A DNA stretch of 64,000 nucleotides from JAGPUQ01 sp036677085 (GTDB lineage: Bacteria; Pseudomonadota; Gammaproteobacteria; Pseudomonadales; Porticoccaceae). A model generated the notes under the pieces. It searched no databases, was not told where the DNA came from, and saw only the letters and a list, made by a program, of their open reading frames with translations. The translations under genes were made by a program, and so were the position numbers. Location of the stretch: assembly GCA_036677085.1 (NCBI GenBank), contig JAKFFI010000017.1, positions 62,001 through 126,000 on the forward strand, given 5' to 3'. Positions 1 to 8,646 of this stretch are shown in pieces (the first letter of the stretch is position 1; every line of letters begins with the position of its first letter).

Positions 1-492
1 CAGGTGGTACTGACCCACCGCGAACACCACATCCATCATCTGCAGATCGTCGTAACGCTCGGCGAGCGCTTTCCAGGTCGCGTCGCCGATGCAGGAATCA
101 TGGTGCAGTTCGTCGGTCGCGCGCAGCAGTGCCGCTTCAAACGGCGTCCAGCCCGGCGCATCCGGTCCCGCCTTGATGCGCGCGATCTCGGCATCCGTAA
201 GGCCGGCTTCGCGCGCGAAGATCACATGCTGGCCCCATTCGTACTCGGCCTGGCACAACCAGCCCACGCGCAGAATGAGGATTTCGCGCTCGCGCGGCGC
301 GATGCGCGACGTCTCGCCCATCACGTGATAGGCCCAGACAGTGAATTTCTGCGCCGCGTCCCAGTGCCGCGACAGGGTTCCCAGCACGTTGTAGAAGGGC
401 TGCGCGGCCTTGACCGGCCCCAGCACCTTGCGCTGCTCCTCGGTCCATTCGCTCTCGGCCAGGGGCGGAATACGGGGTTTGGAAAGTTTCAT
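1..492 (-). CDS. Carboxymuconolactone decarboxylase family protein (partial, C-terminus beyond window)
   Basis: The reading frame runs from an ATG at 492 to the window edge without a stop, giving 164 residues of an unfinished protein. The start is supported by a GGAGG ribosome site about 8 bases upstream. The protein has the all-helical pattern of the carboxymuconolactone decarboxylase/AhpD-like family, with AEYEWGQHVIFAREAG followed by a helix in which aspartate and glutamate alternate with alanine and isoleucine. Members are either true decarboxylases of aromatic catabolism or peroxidase-like proteins. The CxxC pair of AhpD peroxidases is not visible here, so a decarboxylase-like or unknown role fits better. 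It shares strand with the transglutaminase cluster upstream but is separated by about 130 bases, so it is probably a separate unit. Family assignment is fairly sure, substrate unknown. Confidence 0.75.
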   Translation of the reverse strand, partial: MKLSKPRIPPLAESEWTEEQRKVLGPVKAAQPFYNVLGTLSRHWDAAQKFTVWAYHVMGETSRIAPREREILILRVGWLCQAEYEWGQHVIFAREAGLTDAEIARIKAGPDAPGWTPFEAALLRATDELHHDSCIGDATWKALAERYDDLQMMDVVFAVGQYHL

Positions 493-520
493 GGTGACCT
501 CCAGGCAGTGGTTTTTTGTT

Positions 521-562
521 GTGGTTTTGTTGCTGTAGTTTTGTTTCTGTGGCTTTGAACTG
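521..562. repeat. Three degenerate 14-bp tandem repeats
   Basis: Three consecutive 14-base units (gtggttttgttgct, gtagttttgtttct, gtggctttgaactg) lie in the leader of the carboxymuconolactone-family gene. The period is exact and the sequence is T/G-rich, unlike the GC-rich surroundings. No function is known. Confidence 0.5.
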
Positions 563-621
563 TATCGGCGGCGCTCCTGGCGCCGTCCAGGGTACCTGCA
601 CCGGGCATCCGTACGGGTTGC

Positions 622-1503
622 CTACAACCGCTCCACATCCACCCCGACCGTCATCTTCTGGCAGTCGCCGCCGTCGAAGATGACGCCGCGCAGGGGCGTT
701 ACGTCGGAATAGTCGCGGCCCCAGGCGGTGGTGATGTGCTGCGCGCCCGGCATGTTGTCGTTGGTGGGATCGAACTCCACCCAGCCCTCCCCCGGCGCAT
801 AGACCGCGAACCAGGCGTGGGAGGCATCGGCGCCGACCAGGCGCGCCTGCCCCGGCGCGGGCCGGGTTTCCACATAGCCGCTCACATAGCGCGCCGGAAA
901 CCCCAGCGCGCGCAGACAGCCGACGGCGAGGTGGGCGAAATCCTGGCAGACGCCGCGCCGGCTTTCCAGCACGTCTTCCAGGGGCGTCGCGACGGTGGTG
1001 AATTCCGGATCGTAGGCAAAATCGCTGAAGATGCGGCTGGTGAGTTCGCGCACCGCCGACAGCAGCGGTCGGGTGTCGGCAAACAGTGGCGCGGCGTAGT
1101 CCCGCAATGCGATACCGGCTTTGATCATCGGGGAATCCAGCAGGAATTCCCGCGCCAACAGATGATTCTCATCGCTTTCCCGCCACAAGCGGTCGCGCGC
1201 CTCGGCGCAGGTCGCGCCCAGATCCAGAACCGGGGTTCCATTGCGATCCAGATCGACCTCGACCTGACTGGAGACACTGACTTCCAGCTCGCGATGCGGT
1301 GTCTCGACGGAAAACCGGTAAACCCGGTTGCCGAAGTAATCGCGCTCTTCCACCGCGGTCGCGGGTGCGGGCGTCACCTGGATGCTGCTGCCCAGACAGC
1401 GCTGGTTGCGGGTGTCGCGGGGCAATAGATGGGCCTGATTGTGACACAGCGTGACGAGGCGCTCGTAGCGGTAGCGGGTGACATGGCGGACCCGGTAGAT
1501 CAC
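622..1503 (-). CDS. Transglutaminase-like cysteine peptidase family protein
   Basis: A 293-residue protein with the bacterial transglutaminase-like N-terminal beta domain (opening VIYRVRHVTRYRYERLV) and a C-terminal transglutaminase core. The Cys-His-Asp triad is intact: Cys in RRGVCQDFAHL near residue 184, His in DASHAWFAVY near 227, Asp in FDPTNDN near 243. No signal peptide is seen, so it is probably cytoplasmic. The GTG start at 1503 overlaps the stop of the upstream ATP-grasp/alpha-E gene (GTGA), indicating translational coupling; an upstream ATG at 1566 would run deep into that gene and is less likely. In the family these proteins cluster with circularly permuted ATP-grasp and alpha-E proteins and are predicted to cleave or form amide bonds in a small peptide product. 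The reaction itself is not known. Confidence 0.85.
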   Translation of the reverse strand: MIYRVRHVTRYRYERLVTLCHNQAHLLPRDTRNQRCLGSSIQVTPAPATAVEERDYFGNRVYRFSVETPHRELEVSVSSQVEVDLDRNGTPVLDLGATCAEARDRLWRESDENHLLAREFLLDSPMIKAGIALRDYAAPLFADTRPLLSAVRELTSRIFSDFAYDPEFTTVATPLEDVLESRRGVCQDFAHLAVGCLRALGFPARYVSGYVETRPAPGQARLVGADASHAWFAVYAPGEGWVEFDPTNDNMPGAQHITTAWGRDYSDVTPLRGVIFDGGDCQKMTVGVDVERL

Positions 1504-4103
1504 TGTCCGTAACCCCAGTCCGCCGCGATGAGCTGTTGCTGCGCGGCGCGATGGTCGAAATAACATTCGGCCAGCATTTCCGCCGTCGCGATCAACAGGC
1601 CCTCCAGCCGGCCCAGCAGTTGCTCGAGCGCCGTGCGGCCGGCTTCGCCCGTGTCGGCGGCAGCCAATTCCTCGGGTCGGCTGAGGTGCAGCGCGGTGAG
1701 CGCTTCGAGCGCCAGGCGGCCGGCCCGTGACAGTCCCGGGCCGGACTCGACAGCGGGCAGCGCGGCGATGTGACCGCCGAGGCGCTGCACCTGGTAGAGC
1801 AGCGCGCGCGGATTGGTCTCGTCCAGCACCAGCAGTTCGAGTCCGTGGCGGATGTCCGGTTCGGCGCGATAGCGCCGGCGGTAGGTGATGAGGGTCTCGC
1901 AGGTCAGCAGCACGGACTCCACCACCACCGGGATATCGTTCTCGGCCAGATCGGGTACCAGCGTGGCGCGCAGCAGGGTGGTGAGCTGAATGGCTTTTTC
2001 GATGCAGCGGCCCAGCTCCCAGAAGCGCCAGTTCATGCCGCGGAACATGCTCTCGTGGCGCAGCCCGGCGAGCGCCAGCAGGGAAGTCACCAGCGGATCG
2101 AGCGCCTCTTCCGGCGCCACCAGTTGTTCCGCGCCAAGCTGCTCGGCCAGCGCCGCCAGCTCGTCACGCAGATCGTTCAACACCCGCTGGGTGTCGGCGG
2201 AGAGCAGCTCCTTGACCTCTTCACCGGCCTGCAACATGGCGCGCAGGCTTCCCACGACCGAGCCCGGACAGGCGGCATCCAGCACCACGGCTTTCAGTTC
2301 GCGTTCGGGTGTCGCGAAAGGCGCATCCGCCACCGTGAAGCCCGGCAGGGTATGAGTCACCCGGGTCACCGCGCCCAGCAGCACGCGGCGCGCGCCATCG
2401 GACAACGGCTCCACCCCGTTGAGTTGCAGGAACAGGGTGCGCAGCAGACGCAGGGCCGCCTCGCCGCGCTCGGCGTAGCGGCCCATCCAAAACAGGTTTT
2501 CGACTACCCGGCTGGGCAATACGCCGCGCTCCGGCGGCGCGCTGGTGGGGACGGCCTCCCGCCGCAGCGAGAGTTGCTTCTCCGGCTCGGAAGCGAGCAC
2601 CCAGGTGTCCTTGCTGTTGGAGCCGGTCAGGTTGGTGATCACCCGGGTGTCGCTGGCGCGCCCGATGCGGGTAAGCCCGCCCGGCAGCACCGTGTAGGAG
2701 GTGGGATTGGCGACCGCGAAGCTGCGCAGCACCATGGGTCTGGGCGTGAACGCGCCGCCCTCCAGCACCGGCGTGCGCGATGAAGCCTGGTAGCGCTGGG
2801 CGACATAGTCGAGCGGCGCGTCCTGAATCCGCCGCCGCCAGAGTGCCAGTTCCGCCGTGCCCAGATCGCTGCCGAACACGCTGTGCTGGCCGTAGCGGCG
2901 AAACGCCGGCTTGATGACCAGTTGCGGCAGTTCCGCCAGGACCCGCTCGCGATCCGCCGGATCGCCGCACCAGAACGTCTCCACGGTGCGGATGCGGGGC
3001 TCGCGCCCGAAAAAGAATTTGCCGATCGCGGGCAGGTATTTGAACAGCGCGGGATTTTCGACAAAGCCTGCACCCAGGGGATTGGCGATCACGACGCGAC
3101 CGGCGCGCACCACTTCGAGCAGGCCCGGCACGCCCAACTGGGAGTCGCCGCGCAGCTCCACCGGGTCACAGAAAAAATCGTCGACCCGCCGCAGAATGAT
3201 GTCGATGCGGCGCAGGCCTTCGAGGGACTTCATCCACACCCGCCCGCCGCGCACGGTGAGATCGCCGCCCTGCACCAGGGGATAGCCCAGGTAGTTGGCC
3301 AGAAAGGCGTGCTCGAAATAGGTTTCGCTGTAGGAGCCGGGCGTCAGTAGCGCCACCTGGGGAATGGCATCGCCGGGGGCCAGTGCCATCAGCTTCTGGC
3401 GCAGCTGGTGAAAGAATCCCGACAGGCGATGCACGTGGCTGTCGCGGAACAGGCTGGGCAGCACCCGCGACATCACGGTGCGGTTCTCCAGCGCGTAGCC
3501 GACACCGCTGGGCGCCTGGGCGCGATCCCCGATGATGCACATGGCGCCATCGGCATCGCGCACCATGTCGGCGGCGTAGAGAATCAGGTGATGCTCGCCG
3601 GGCACCCGGATACCCTGGCACTGACGCAGGAATCCCGGGTGGCTGTAAACCAGCTCGGGCGGGACGATGCCGTGGCGGATCAGGTCGCGCCCGCCGTAGA
3701 TATCCTTCAGCACCAGATCCAGCAGTTCCGCCCGCTCGATCAGGCCCGCCTCGATGTGGCTCCAGTCCTCGCTCTCGATGAGCTGGGGGACCAGGTCCAG
3801 CTCCCAGATACGGCTCGCCAGCGGTTCGCTGGAGACGTTGTAGGTGGCGCCGTCGTCGCGCAGGATGCGCCGCGCCTTGCGCTCGCGCTCCGCGAGCACC
3901 TCGGGCCCCAGGGCCGCCAGACCTTCCAGCAGATAACGCCAGTGGGGGCGCACCGCGCCGCCGGGTTCATAGACTTCATCGTGGCGGTCGGAAAAGGCGG
4001 GGCCGTAACCCGGCGCCGCGTTCAGCGCCACCGTCGCCTGCCCGCCCTGCTGCAACTGGCTGGGGATGGGCTGAAACGGGCGTGTGCGGTGAAAATCGGT
4101 CAT
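1500..4103 (-). CDS. Circularly permuted ATP-grasp fused to an alpha-E domain
   Basis: A fusion of about 867 residues. The first ~520 residues are a circularly permuted type-2 ATP-grasp domain (DUF404/DUF407 type), recognised by HPGFLRQCQGI, LILYAADMVRD and SGVGYALENRTVMSRVLP. From about residue 525 the alpha-E domain (DUF403) begins with LPSRVVENLFWMGRYAERGE and continues to the C-terminus. ATP-grasp enzymes activate carboxylates as acyl phosphates to make amide bonds, so this protein is predicted to ligate amino acids or peptides; the helical alpha-E domain has no known activity. The ATG at 4103 is chosen over one 48 bases upstream because the conserved part starts soon after it. It is coupled to the downstream transglutaminase by a 4-base overlap. 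The two domains also occur as separate genes at 7717-10100, so this locus holds the pair twice. Confidence 0.85.
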   Translation of the reverse strand: MTDFHRTRPFQPIPSQLQQGGQATVALNAAPGYGPAFSDRHDEVYEPGGAVRPHWRYLLEGLAALGPEVLAERERKARRILRDDGATYNVSSEPLASRIWELDLVPQLIESEDWSHIEAGLIERAELLDLVLKDIYGGRDLIRHGIVPPELVYSHPGFLRQCQGIRVPGEHHLILYAADMVRDADGAMCIIGDRAQAPSGVGYALENRTVMSRVLPSLFRDSHVHRLSGFFHQLRQKLMALAPGDAIPQVALLTPGSYSETYFEHAFLANYLGYPLVQGGDLTVRGGRVWMKSLEGLRRIDIILRRVDDFFCDPVELRGDSQLGVPGLLEVVRAGRVVIANPLGAGFVENPALFKYLPAIGKFFFGREPRIRTVETFWCGDPADRERVLAELPQLVIKPAFRRYGQHSVFGSDLGTAELALWRRRIQDAPLDYVAQRYQASSRTPVLEGGAFTPRPMVLRSFAVANPTSYTVLPGGLTRIGRASDTRVITNLTGSNSKDTWVLASEPEKQLSLRREAVPTSAPPERGVLPSRVVENLFWMGRYAERGEAALRLLRTLFLQLNGVEPLSDGARRVLLGAVTRVTHTLPGFTVADAPFATPERELKAVVLDAACPGSVVGSLRAMLQAGEEVKELLSADTQRVLNDLRDELAALAEQLGAEQLVAPEEALDPLVTSLLALAGLRHESMFRGMNWRFWELGRCIEKAIQLTTLLRATLVPDLAENDIPVVVESVLLTCETLITYRRRYRAEPDIRHGLELLVLDETNPRALLYQVQRLGGHIAALPAVESGPGLSRAGRLALEALTALHLSRPEELAAADTGEAGRTALEQLLGRLEGLLIATAEMLAECYFDHRAAQQQLIAADWGYGQ

Positions 4104-4211
4104 GGGTTCGAAAAGCCTGCCCGGTGGTCGGCGAGCGGCGGATTCTGGCACAGTCGGGCGCTCCCGGCAGCAGGTACGCGCCCCGCCTCCACTCTCGACG
4201 GCGCGACCGGC

Positions 4212-7200
4212 TCAGGCGCCACGCCGCAGATCCAGCGTGTGAGAGTAATCATCACTGGGTTCTTCGGGCGGGGGGGCCATGGCCCGCGGGAACTGATCAC
4301 AGGGTACGAATTTGCGCAGCACCGGCGGCAACGTGACCTCGGCCAGCGTGCCGGGCGTGTGCCCGAACGCCGTGAAACGGCTGACCCGGCGCGCCTCGGC
4401 GGCGTTGGCATTGACCGGAAAGTCGTCGTAGCTGCGCCCGCCGGGATGCACCACATGGTAGGTGCAGCCGCCGACCGCGAGACCGTTCCAGGTATCGATC
4501 AGATCGAATACCAGGGGCGCCTGCACCCCGATGGTCGGATGCAGCGCGGACGGCGGCGCCCAGGCGCGATAGCGCACTCCGGCCACGTATTCGCCGTGGC
4601 GGCCGGTGTTGCGCAGGGGTACGCGGCGGCCGTTGCAGGCCAGCACATAGCGGCTGTCGGTGAGCCCGTCCACCTTGACCTGGAGCCGCTCCACGGAAGA
4701 ATCCACATAGCGGGCGGTGCCGAAGCTCCCGACTTCCTCGCCCAGCACATGCCAGGGCTCGATGGCCCAGCGCAGCTCGATGCGGATGTCGCCGATCTGC
4801 ACCTCGCCGTAGTGGGGATAGCGAAACTCGGCGAAGGGCGCGAGCCAGTCGAGCTGAAACGGCAAGTCGTGGGCATTCAGATCCGCCACTACATCGCGCA
4901 GATCGACCCAGGCATGGTGCGGTAGCATGAAGCGATCATGCAGCGCCGTGCCCCAGCGTACCAGCGGCCGGTGATAGGGCGTCCGCCACAGGCGCGCCAC
5001 CAGGCTGCGCAGGAGCAGCGCCTGCACCAGCGCCATATGGGCATGGGGCGGCATTTCGAAACCCCGGAATTCCAGGATTCCCAGGCGCCCGCTGGCGCTG
5101 CCCGGCGCATACAGCTTGTCGATGCAGAACTCGGACCTGTGGGTATTGCCGGTAATGTCGGTGAGCAGATTGCGCAGCAGCCGGTCCACCAGCCAGGGCT
5201 GCGCGATCTCCCCGGACGGCATCTGCTGGAAGGCGATCTCCAGCTCGTAGAGGGTCTCGGCGCGGCCTTCGTCGACCCGCGGCGACTGACTGGTGGGACC
5301 GATGAACATGCCGGAAAACGCATAGGACAGCCCCGGATGGTGCTGCCAGTAGGTAATCAGGCTGCGCAACAGGTCGGGACGGCGCAGCAGCGGGCTGTCG
5401 GCCGGAGTGGCGCCGCCGAGCGTGACGTGGTTGCCGCCGCCGGTGCCGGTGTGGCGGCCATCGTGCAGAAATTTCTCGGTGCCCAGGCGCGTCTGGTGCG
5501 CCTCGGCGTAGAGCGCCAGGGTGGTGTCGCGCAACTCGGACCAACTGCTGGCGGGATGGATGTTCACCTCGATCACGCCAGGGTCCGGCGTCACCAGCAG
5601 GCGCAGCAGACGGGGATCGCGAGGCGGCTCGTAGCCTTCGATCACCACCGGCAGGCGCAGGTCGGCGGCACAGGCTTCCACCGCCCCCACCAGCGCCAGA
5701 TAGTGTTCCAGATGCTGGAGCGGCGGCAGGAAGATATGCAGGGTGCCGTCGTGGGGTTCGATGCACAGCGCCGTGCGCACCAGGGGCGCCGGCTGTTCCG
5801 CATCGGCTTTCGGATCGGCTTCCGGATCGGCGGGCGCCGCCATGATCTCGCGACGATCCGCGGCGGCTTCCAGCACCGCCTGGGCGTACTGGTGGTAGTC
5901 GGCATCCAGGGGTTTGGCGGGCGCGAAGGGATCGCGCTCCGCCTCGCGCGCCTCGGCCTCGGTCACCGCTGGCAGCGAGTCCAGCGGCAGCCGGTAACCC
6001 ATGGGCGAATCGCCGGGGATCAGTATCAGCTGGCCGCGCCGCAGCGGCCAGGGCGAACTGCGCCAGCGCTCCGCAACCGGGTCCCAGCCCAGGGGCAGCG
6101 CGAGGCCGGTCGGCGCGTGCAAGCCCTGTTGCAGCAAGCGCGCCAGTCGGCGGCGCTCCAGACTGTCATCCAACGCGGCGGTCTGGGGGTCGAGATGCTC
6201 CGGCAATTCCTGTTCGCGCCAGAGATAGTGAAAAGCATCCTCGCGGGCAATGAGCAGCCGCGCGGGATCGAGCCCCAGGGCCACGCACAGGTGGTTGGCG
6301 AAACGGTCGGCGGCGGCGAAGTCGTGGCCCTGATCCGTGCCCACCGGCGCCAGCCACTGCGGATCACGCCACACGGGTTCACCGTCACTGCGCCAAAAAC
6401 AGCCGAGCGCCCAGCGCGGCAGCTCCTCGCCGGGATACCACTTGCCCTGACCGTGGTGCAGCAAGCCGCCGCGGGCAAAGCGGTCGCGCAGGCGCAGGAG
6501 CAGCTCCCGGGCGAGACGGAGCTTGTCCGCGCCGAGCGCCGTGGTGTTCCACTGCGCCGATTCCATGTCATCGATGGACACAAAGGTCGGCTCCCCACCC
6601 TGGGTGAGACGCACATCCATGGCGTCGAGACGCGCGTCCACCGCGGCGCCCAGGGCGTCGATCAGCGCCCACTGCGCCGCGCTGTAGGGCTTCGTGACCC
6701 GGGGATCCTCATGAATCCGCAGCACTTCGTTGCGGTGGTGAAACTCCACCTCGCAGGTATCGGTGAAGCCTTCGATGGGCGCTGCCGACACCGGGTCCGG
6801 CGTGCAGGCCAGTGGAATATGGCCCTCGCCCGCAAACAGCCCCGAAGTCGGATCGAGCCCGACCCAGCCGGCCCCGGGCAGGTACACCTCGCACCAGGCG
6901 TGGAGATCGGTGAAGTCGGCGGCGGGTCCCGAGGGACCGTCGAGCGCCGCCACATCCGCCTTCAGTTGCACCAGATAGCCCGATACAAAGCGCGCGGCGA
7001 GCCCCAGATGACGGCAGATCTGCACCAGCAGCCAGGCACTGTCGCGGCAGGAACCGCGCGCCAGTTCGAGAGTCCGCTCGCAGCTCTGCACGCCGGGCTC
7101 CATGCGGATGTTGTAGGAAATAGCGCGCTGCAGGCGCTGGTTGAGTGCGACCAGAAAGTCGTTGGTCGGGATGGGCGCGCGCGCCACGCCGGCCAGCCAG

Positions 7201-7586
7201 CTCCGCAACAACGGCCCGGCGGGCTCGCATACCAGATAGGGCGCCAGCTCATGGCGGTCGCGTTCGCCGTAGTCGAAGGGAAACCGCTCGGCGCCTTCGT
7301 CGAGAAAGAAGTCGAACGGATTGATCACCGTCATCTCGGCGATGACCTCGACCGTGATCGACAGATGATCGCTGCGCTCGGGAAAGACCAGGCGCGCAAG
7401 ATAATTGCCGCAGGGATCCTGCTGCCAGTTGAGGAAGTGCGTGGCCGGACTCACCCGCAGCGAATAGCCGCGAATCGGCGTGCGGCAGTGGGCCGCGGGC
7501 CGCAGGCGCAGGACATGGGGCGACAGGTTCACCAGCCGGTCGAAGCGGTATTCGGTGACGTGGAGCAGCTTGACGCGAATGGTCAT
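4212..7586 (-). CDS. Large transglutaminase-DUF2126 protein
   Basis: A 1124-residue two-part protein. The N-terminal ~300 residues form a transglutaminase-like module with its own beta domain (MTIRVKLLHVTEYRFDRLV) and an intact triad: Cys in RGSCRDSAW near 178, His in LHAWCEVYLPG near 227, Asp in GLDPTSG near 242. From about residue 322 it becomes DUF2126, starting at VRLTQGGEPTFVSIDD. DUF2126 has been related to glutamine-synthetase-like/ATP-grasp-type ligase folds, which would make this a protease plus ligase in one chain. An acidic-alanine linker of repeated ADPxADP units sits near residues 585-595. It is probably cytoplasmic. The gene shares strand with both neighbours; a 108-base gap separates it from the ATP-grasp fusion downstream and a 130-base gap with tandem repeats from the alpha-E gene upstream. 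Confidence 0.85.
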   Translation of the reverse strand: MTIRVKLLHVTEYRFDRLVNLSPHVLRLRPAAHCRTPIRGYSLRVSPATHFLNWQQDPCGNYLARLVFPERSDHLSITVEVIAEMTVINPFDFFLDEGAERFPFDYGERDRHELAPYLVCEPAGPLLRSWLAGVARAPIPTNDFLVALNQRLQRAISYNIRMEPGVQSCERTLELARGSCRDSAWLLVQICRHLGLAARFVSGYLVQLKADVAALDGPSGPAADFTDLHAWCEVYLPGAGWVGLDPTSGLFAGEGHIPLACTPDPVSAAPIEGFTDTCEVEFHHRNEVLRIHEDPRVTKPYSAAQWALIDALGAAVDARLDAMDVRLTQGGEPTFVSIDDMESAQWNTTALGADKLRLARELLLRLRDRFARGGLLHHGQGKWYPGEELPRWALGCFWRSDGEPVWRDPQWLAPVGTDQGHDFAAADRFANHLCVALGLDPARLLIAREDAFHYLWREQELPEHLDPQTAALDDSLERRRLARLLQQGLHAPTGLALPLGWDPVAERWRSSPWPLRRGQLILIPGDSPMGYRLPLDSLPAVTEAEAREAERDPFAPAKPLDADYHQYAQAVLEAAADRREIMAAPADPEADPKADAEQPAPLVRTALCIEPHDGTLHIFLPPLQHLEHYLALVGAVEACAADLRLPVVIEGYEPPRDPRLLRLLVTPDPGVIEVNIHPASSWSELRDTTLALYAEAHQTRLGTEKFLHDGRHTGTGGGNHVTLGGATPADSPLLRRPDLLRSLITYWQHHPGLSYAFSGMFIGPTSQSPRVDEGRAETLYELEIAFQQMPSGEIAQPWLVDRLLRNLLTDITGNTHRSEFCIDKLYAPGSASGRLGILEFRGFEMPPHAHMALVQALLLRSLVARLWRTPYHRPLVRWGTALHDRFMLPHHAWVDLRDVVADLNAHDLPFQLDWLAPFAEFRYPHYGEVQIGDIRIELRWAIEPWHVLGEEVGSFGTARYVDSSVERLQVKVDGLTDSRYVLACNGRRVPLRNTGRHGEYVAGVRYRAWAPPSALHPTIGVQAPLVFDLIDTWNGLAVGGCTYHVVHPGGRSYDDFPVNANAAEARRVSRFTAFGHTPGTLAEVTLPPVLRKFVPCDQFPRAMAPPPEEPSDDYSHTLDLRRGA

Positions 7587-7637
7587 GAATTCAATGCTCC
7601 GGGTTCAGTGCGGTGGGTTCGATAGTCCGGATTCAAT

Positions 7638-7707
7638 ATTTCAAACTCGTCGTTTCAAATTCATCACTTCGAATTCATCTTTTCAAATTCATCTTTTCAA
7701 ATTCAAG
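7638..7707. repeat. Five 14-bp tandem repeats between two same-strand genes
   Basis: Five head-to-tail 14-base units, best copies ttttcaaattcatc and gtttcaaattcatc, fill half of the 130-base gap between the DUF2126 gene and the alpha-E gene. The array is AT-rich against a GC-rich background and its period is exact across all five units. There are no spacers, so it is not a CRISPR. It may be a slippage-expanded leader or a multi-site regulatory element; nothing in the sequence decides between these. Confidence 0.75.
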
Positions 7708-7716
7708 ACCCCGGAT

Positions 7717-8646
7717 TCAGCGCAGCGCAAACCAGGCATCGCGGATACGTTCATGCATGGTGCCGATCCGAATCTGGATTTCATTGAGATAGTCGCGAAA
7801 CGCCGGACCGAGATCCTCGATCGACCGGATCGGGTAATACACCGCCGCGACTTCTTCCAGGGCACCCAGCATCGCCTCGCTCCCCGGCAGCGTACGGATG
7901 GCGCTCGCCACCTGTTCGCGACAGAAGCGGATGGTACGGGGAAAATACGGATCGTTGAGCAGAAAGTTCGCCACTTCCGGACCCGCCACCCGCACCCGCA
8001 CCGCGCGGCGGTAGGCGAGCTCCGCGCTCAGCGAGCGCAGCACATGCCCCCAGACAATCTGGCCCAGGTTCACCTGTCCGCGCTCCGCCGACTGCAACAG
8101 CGCGACGGCGCCGGCATCGAGAATGCGCGTGGTCATGTCGGCGCGCTCCAGATGCCGGCCAAGCTGAATGAACTGCCAGGGCGCATCGCGGCTGGTGGTG
8201 GCGGCGATCTGACCGTTCACCTGCTCGCAACCGCGAATGATGCCGCTGGTGAACTGGTGGCGCAGTTTGCGTCCGGTTCCCTGCGCCACATTGTCGGTGG
8301 CGAAATAGAACAGATCGTTGACGAACTCCCACACCTCGGGAGCGAACACATCGCGGGTGGTGCGCAGGTTCTCGCGCACCATGCGCAACGAGTTGACCAG
8401 CGCGCCGCTGTGATCGGCATCGGCCAGCAGGAACTTCACCACATTGCGCTCGTCCCGCACCCGGTAGCGCTCGGCGAAGGCTTCGGTGGCGCTGTTGAGC
8501 TCGATCAGGTTGTACCAACTGATGTCGATACCCCGGGGCAGATCCAGGAGCAGGCTGTCGTAGACGCTGACCAGGCGCGCGGTGTTCTCGGCGCGCTCCA
8601 GATAGCGCGCTGCCCAATAGATGCGCTCAGCGACGGACGACAGCAT
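7717..8646 (-). CDS. Alpha-E domain protein (DUF403)
   Basis: A 309-residue stand-alone alpha-E protein, recognisable from its opening MLSSVAERIYWAARYLERAENTARL and from a fully helical composition with conserved Arg/Glu/Trp positions. The family always travels with circularly permuted ATP-grasp proteins and its chemical role is unknown. The ATG at 8646 overlaps the stop codon of the upstream ATP-grasp gene (TGATG), so the two are translated as a coupled pair. This pair is the separated counterpart of the fused protein at 1500-4103; the two alpha-E domains are clearly diverged, which suggests different partners or substrates rather than a recent duplication. No signal peptide or membrane segment is visible. 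Confidence 0.85.
   Translation of the reverse strand: MLSSVAERIYWAARYLERAENTARLVSVYDSLLLDLPRGIDISWYNLIELNSATEAFAERYRVRDERNVVKFLLADADHSGALVNSLRMVRENLRTTRDVFAPEVWEFVNDLFYFATDNVAQGTGRKLRHQFTSGIIRGCEQVNGQIAATTSRDAPWQFIQLGRHLERADMTTRILDAGAVALLQSAERGQVNLGQIVWGHVLRSLSAELAYRRAVRVRVAGPEVANFLLNDPYFPRTIRFCREQVASAIRTLPGSEAMLGALEEVAAVYYPIRSIEDLGPAFRDYLNEIQIRIGTMHERIRDAWFALR

Noticed and set aside
4938..7625. A plus-strand open frame of about 900 codons opposite the DUF2126 gene
   Set aside because: Shadow frame; the minus strand carries clear transglutaminase and DUF2126 motifs.
7638..7707. CRISPR array
   Set aside because: Units are directly adjacent with no spacers and are only 14 bp.
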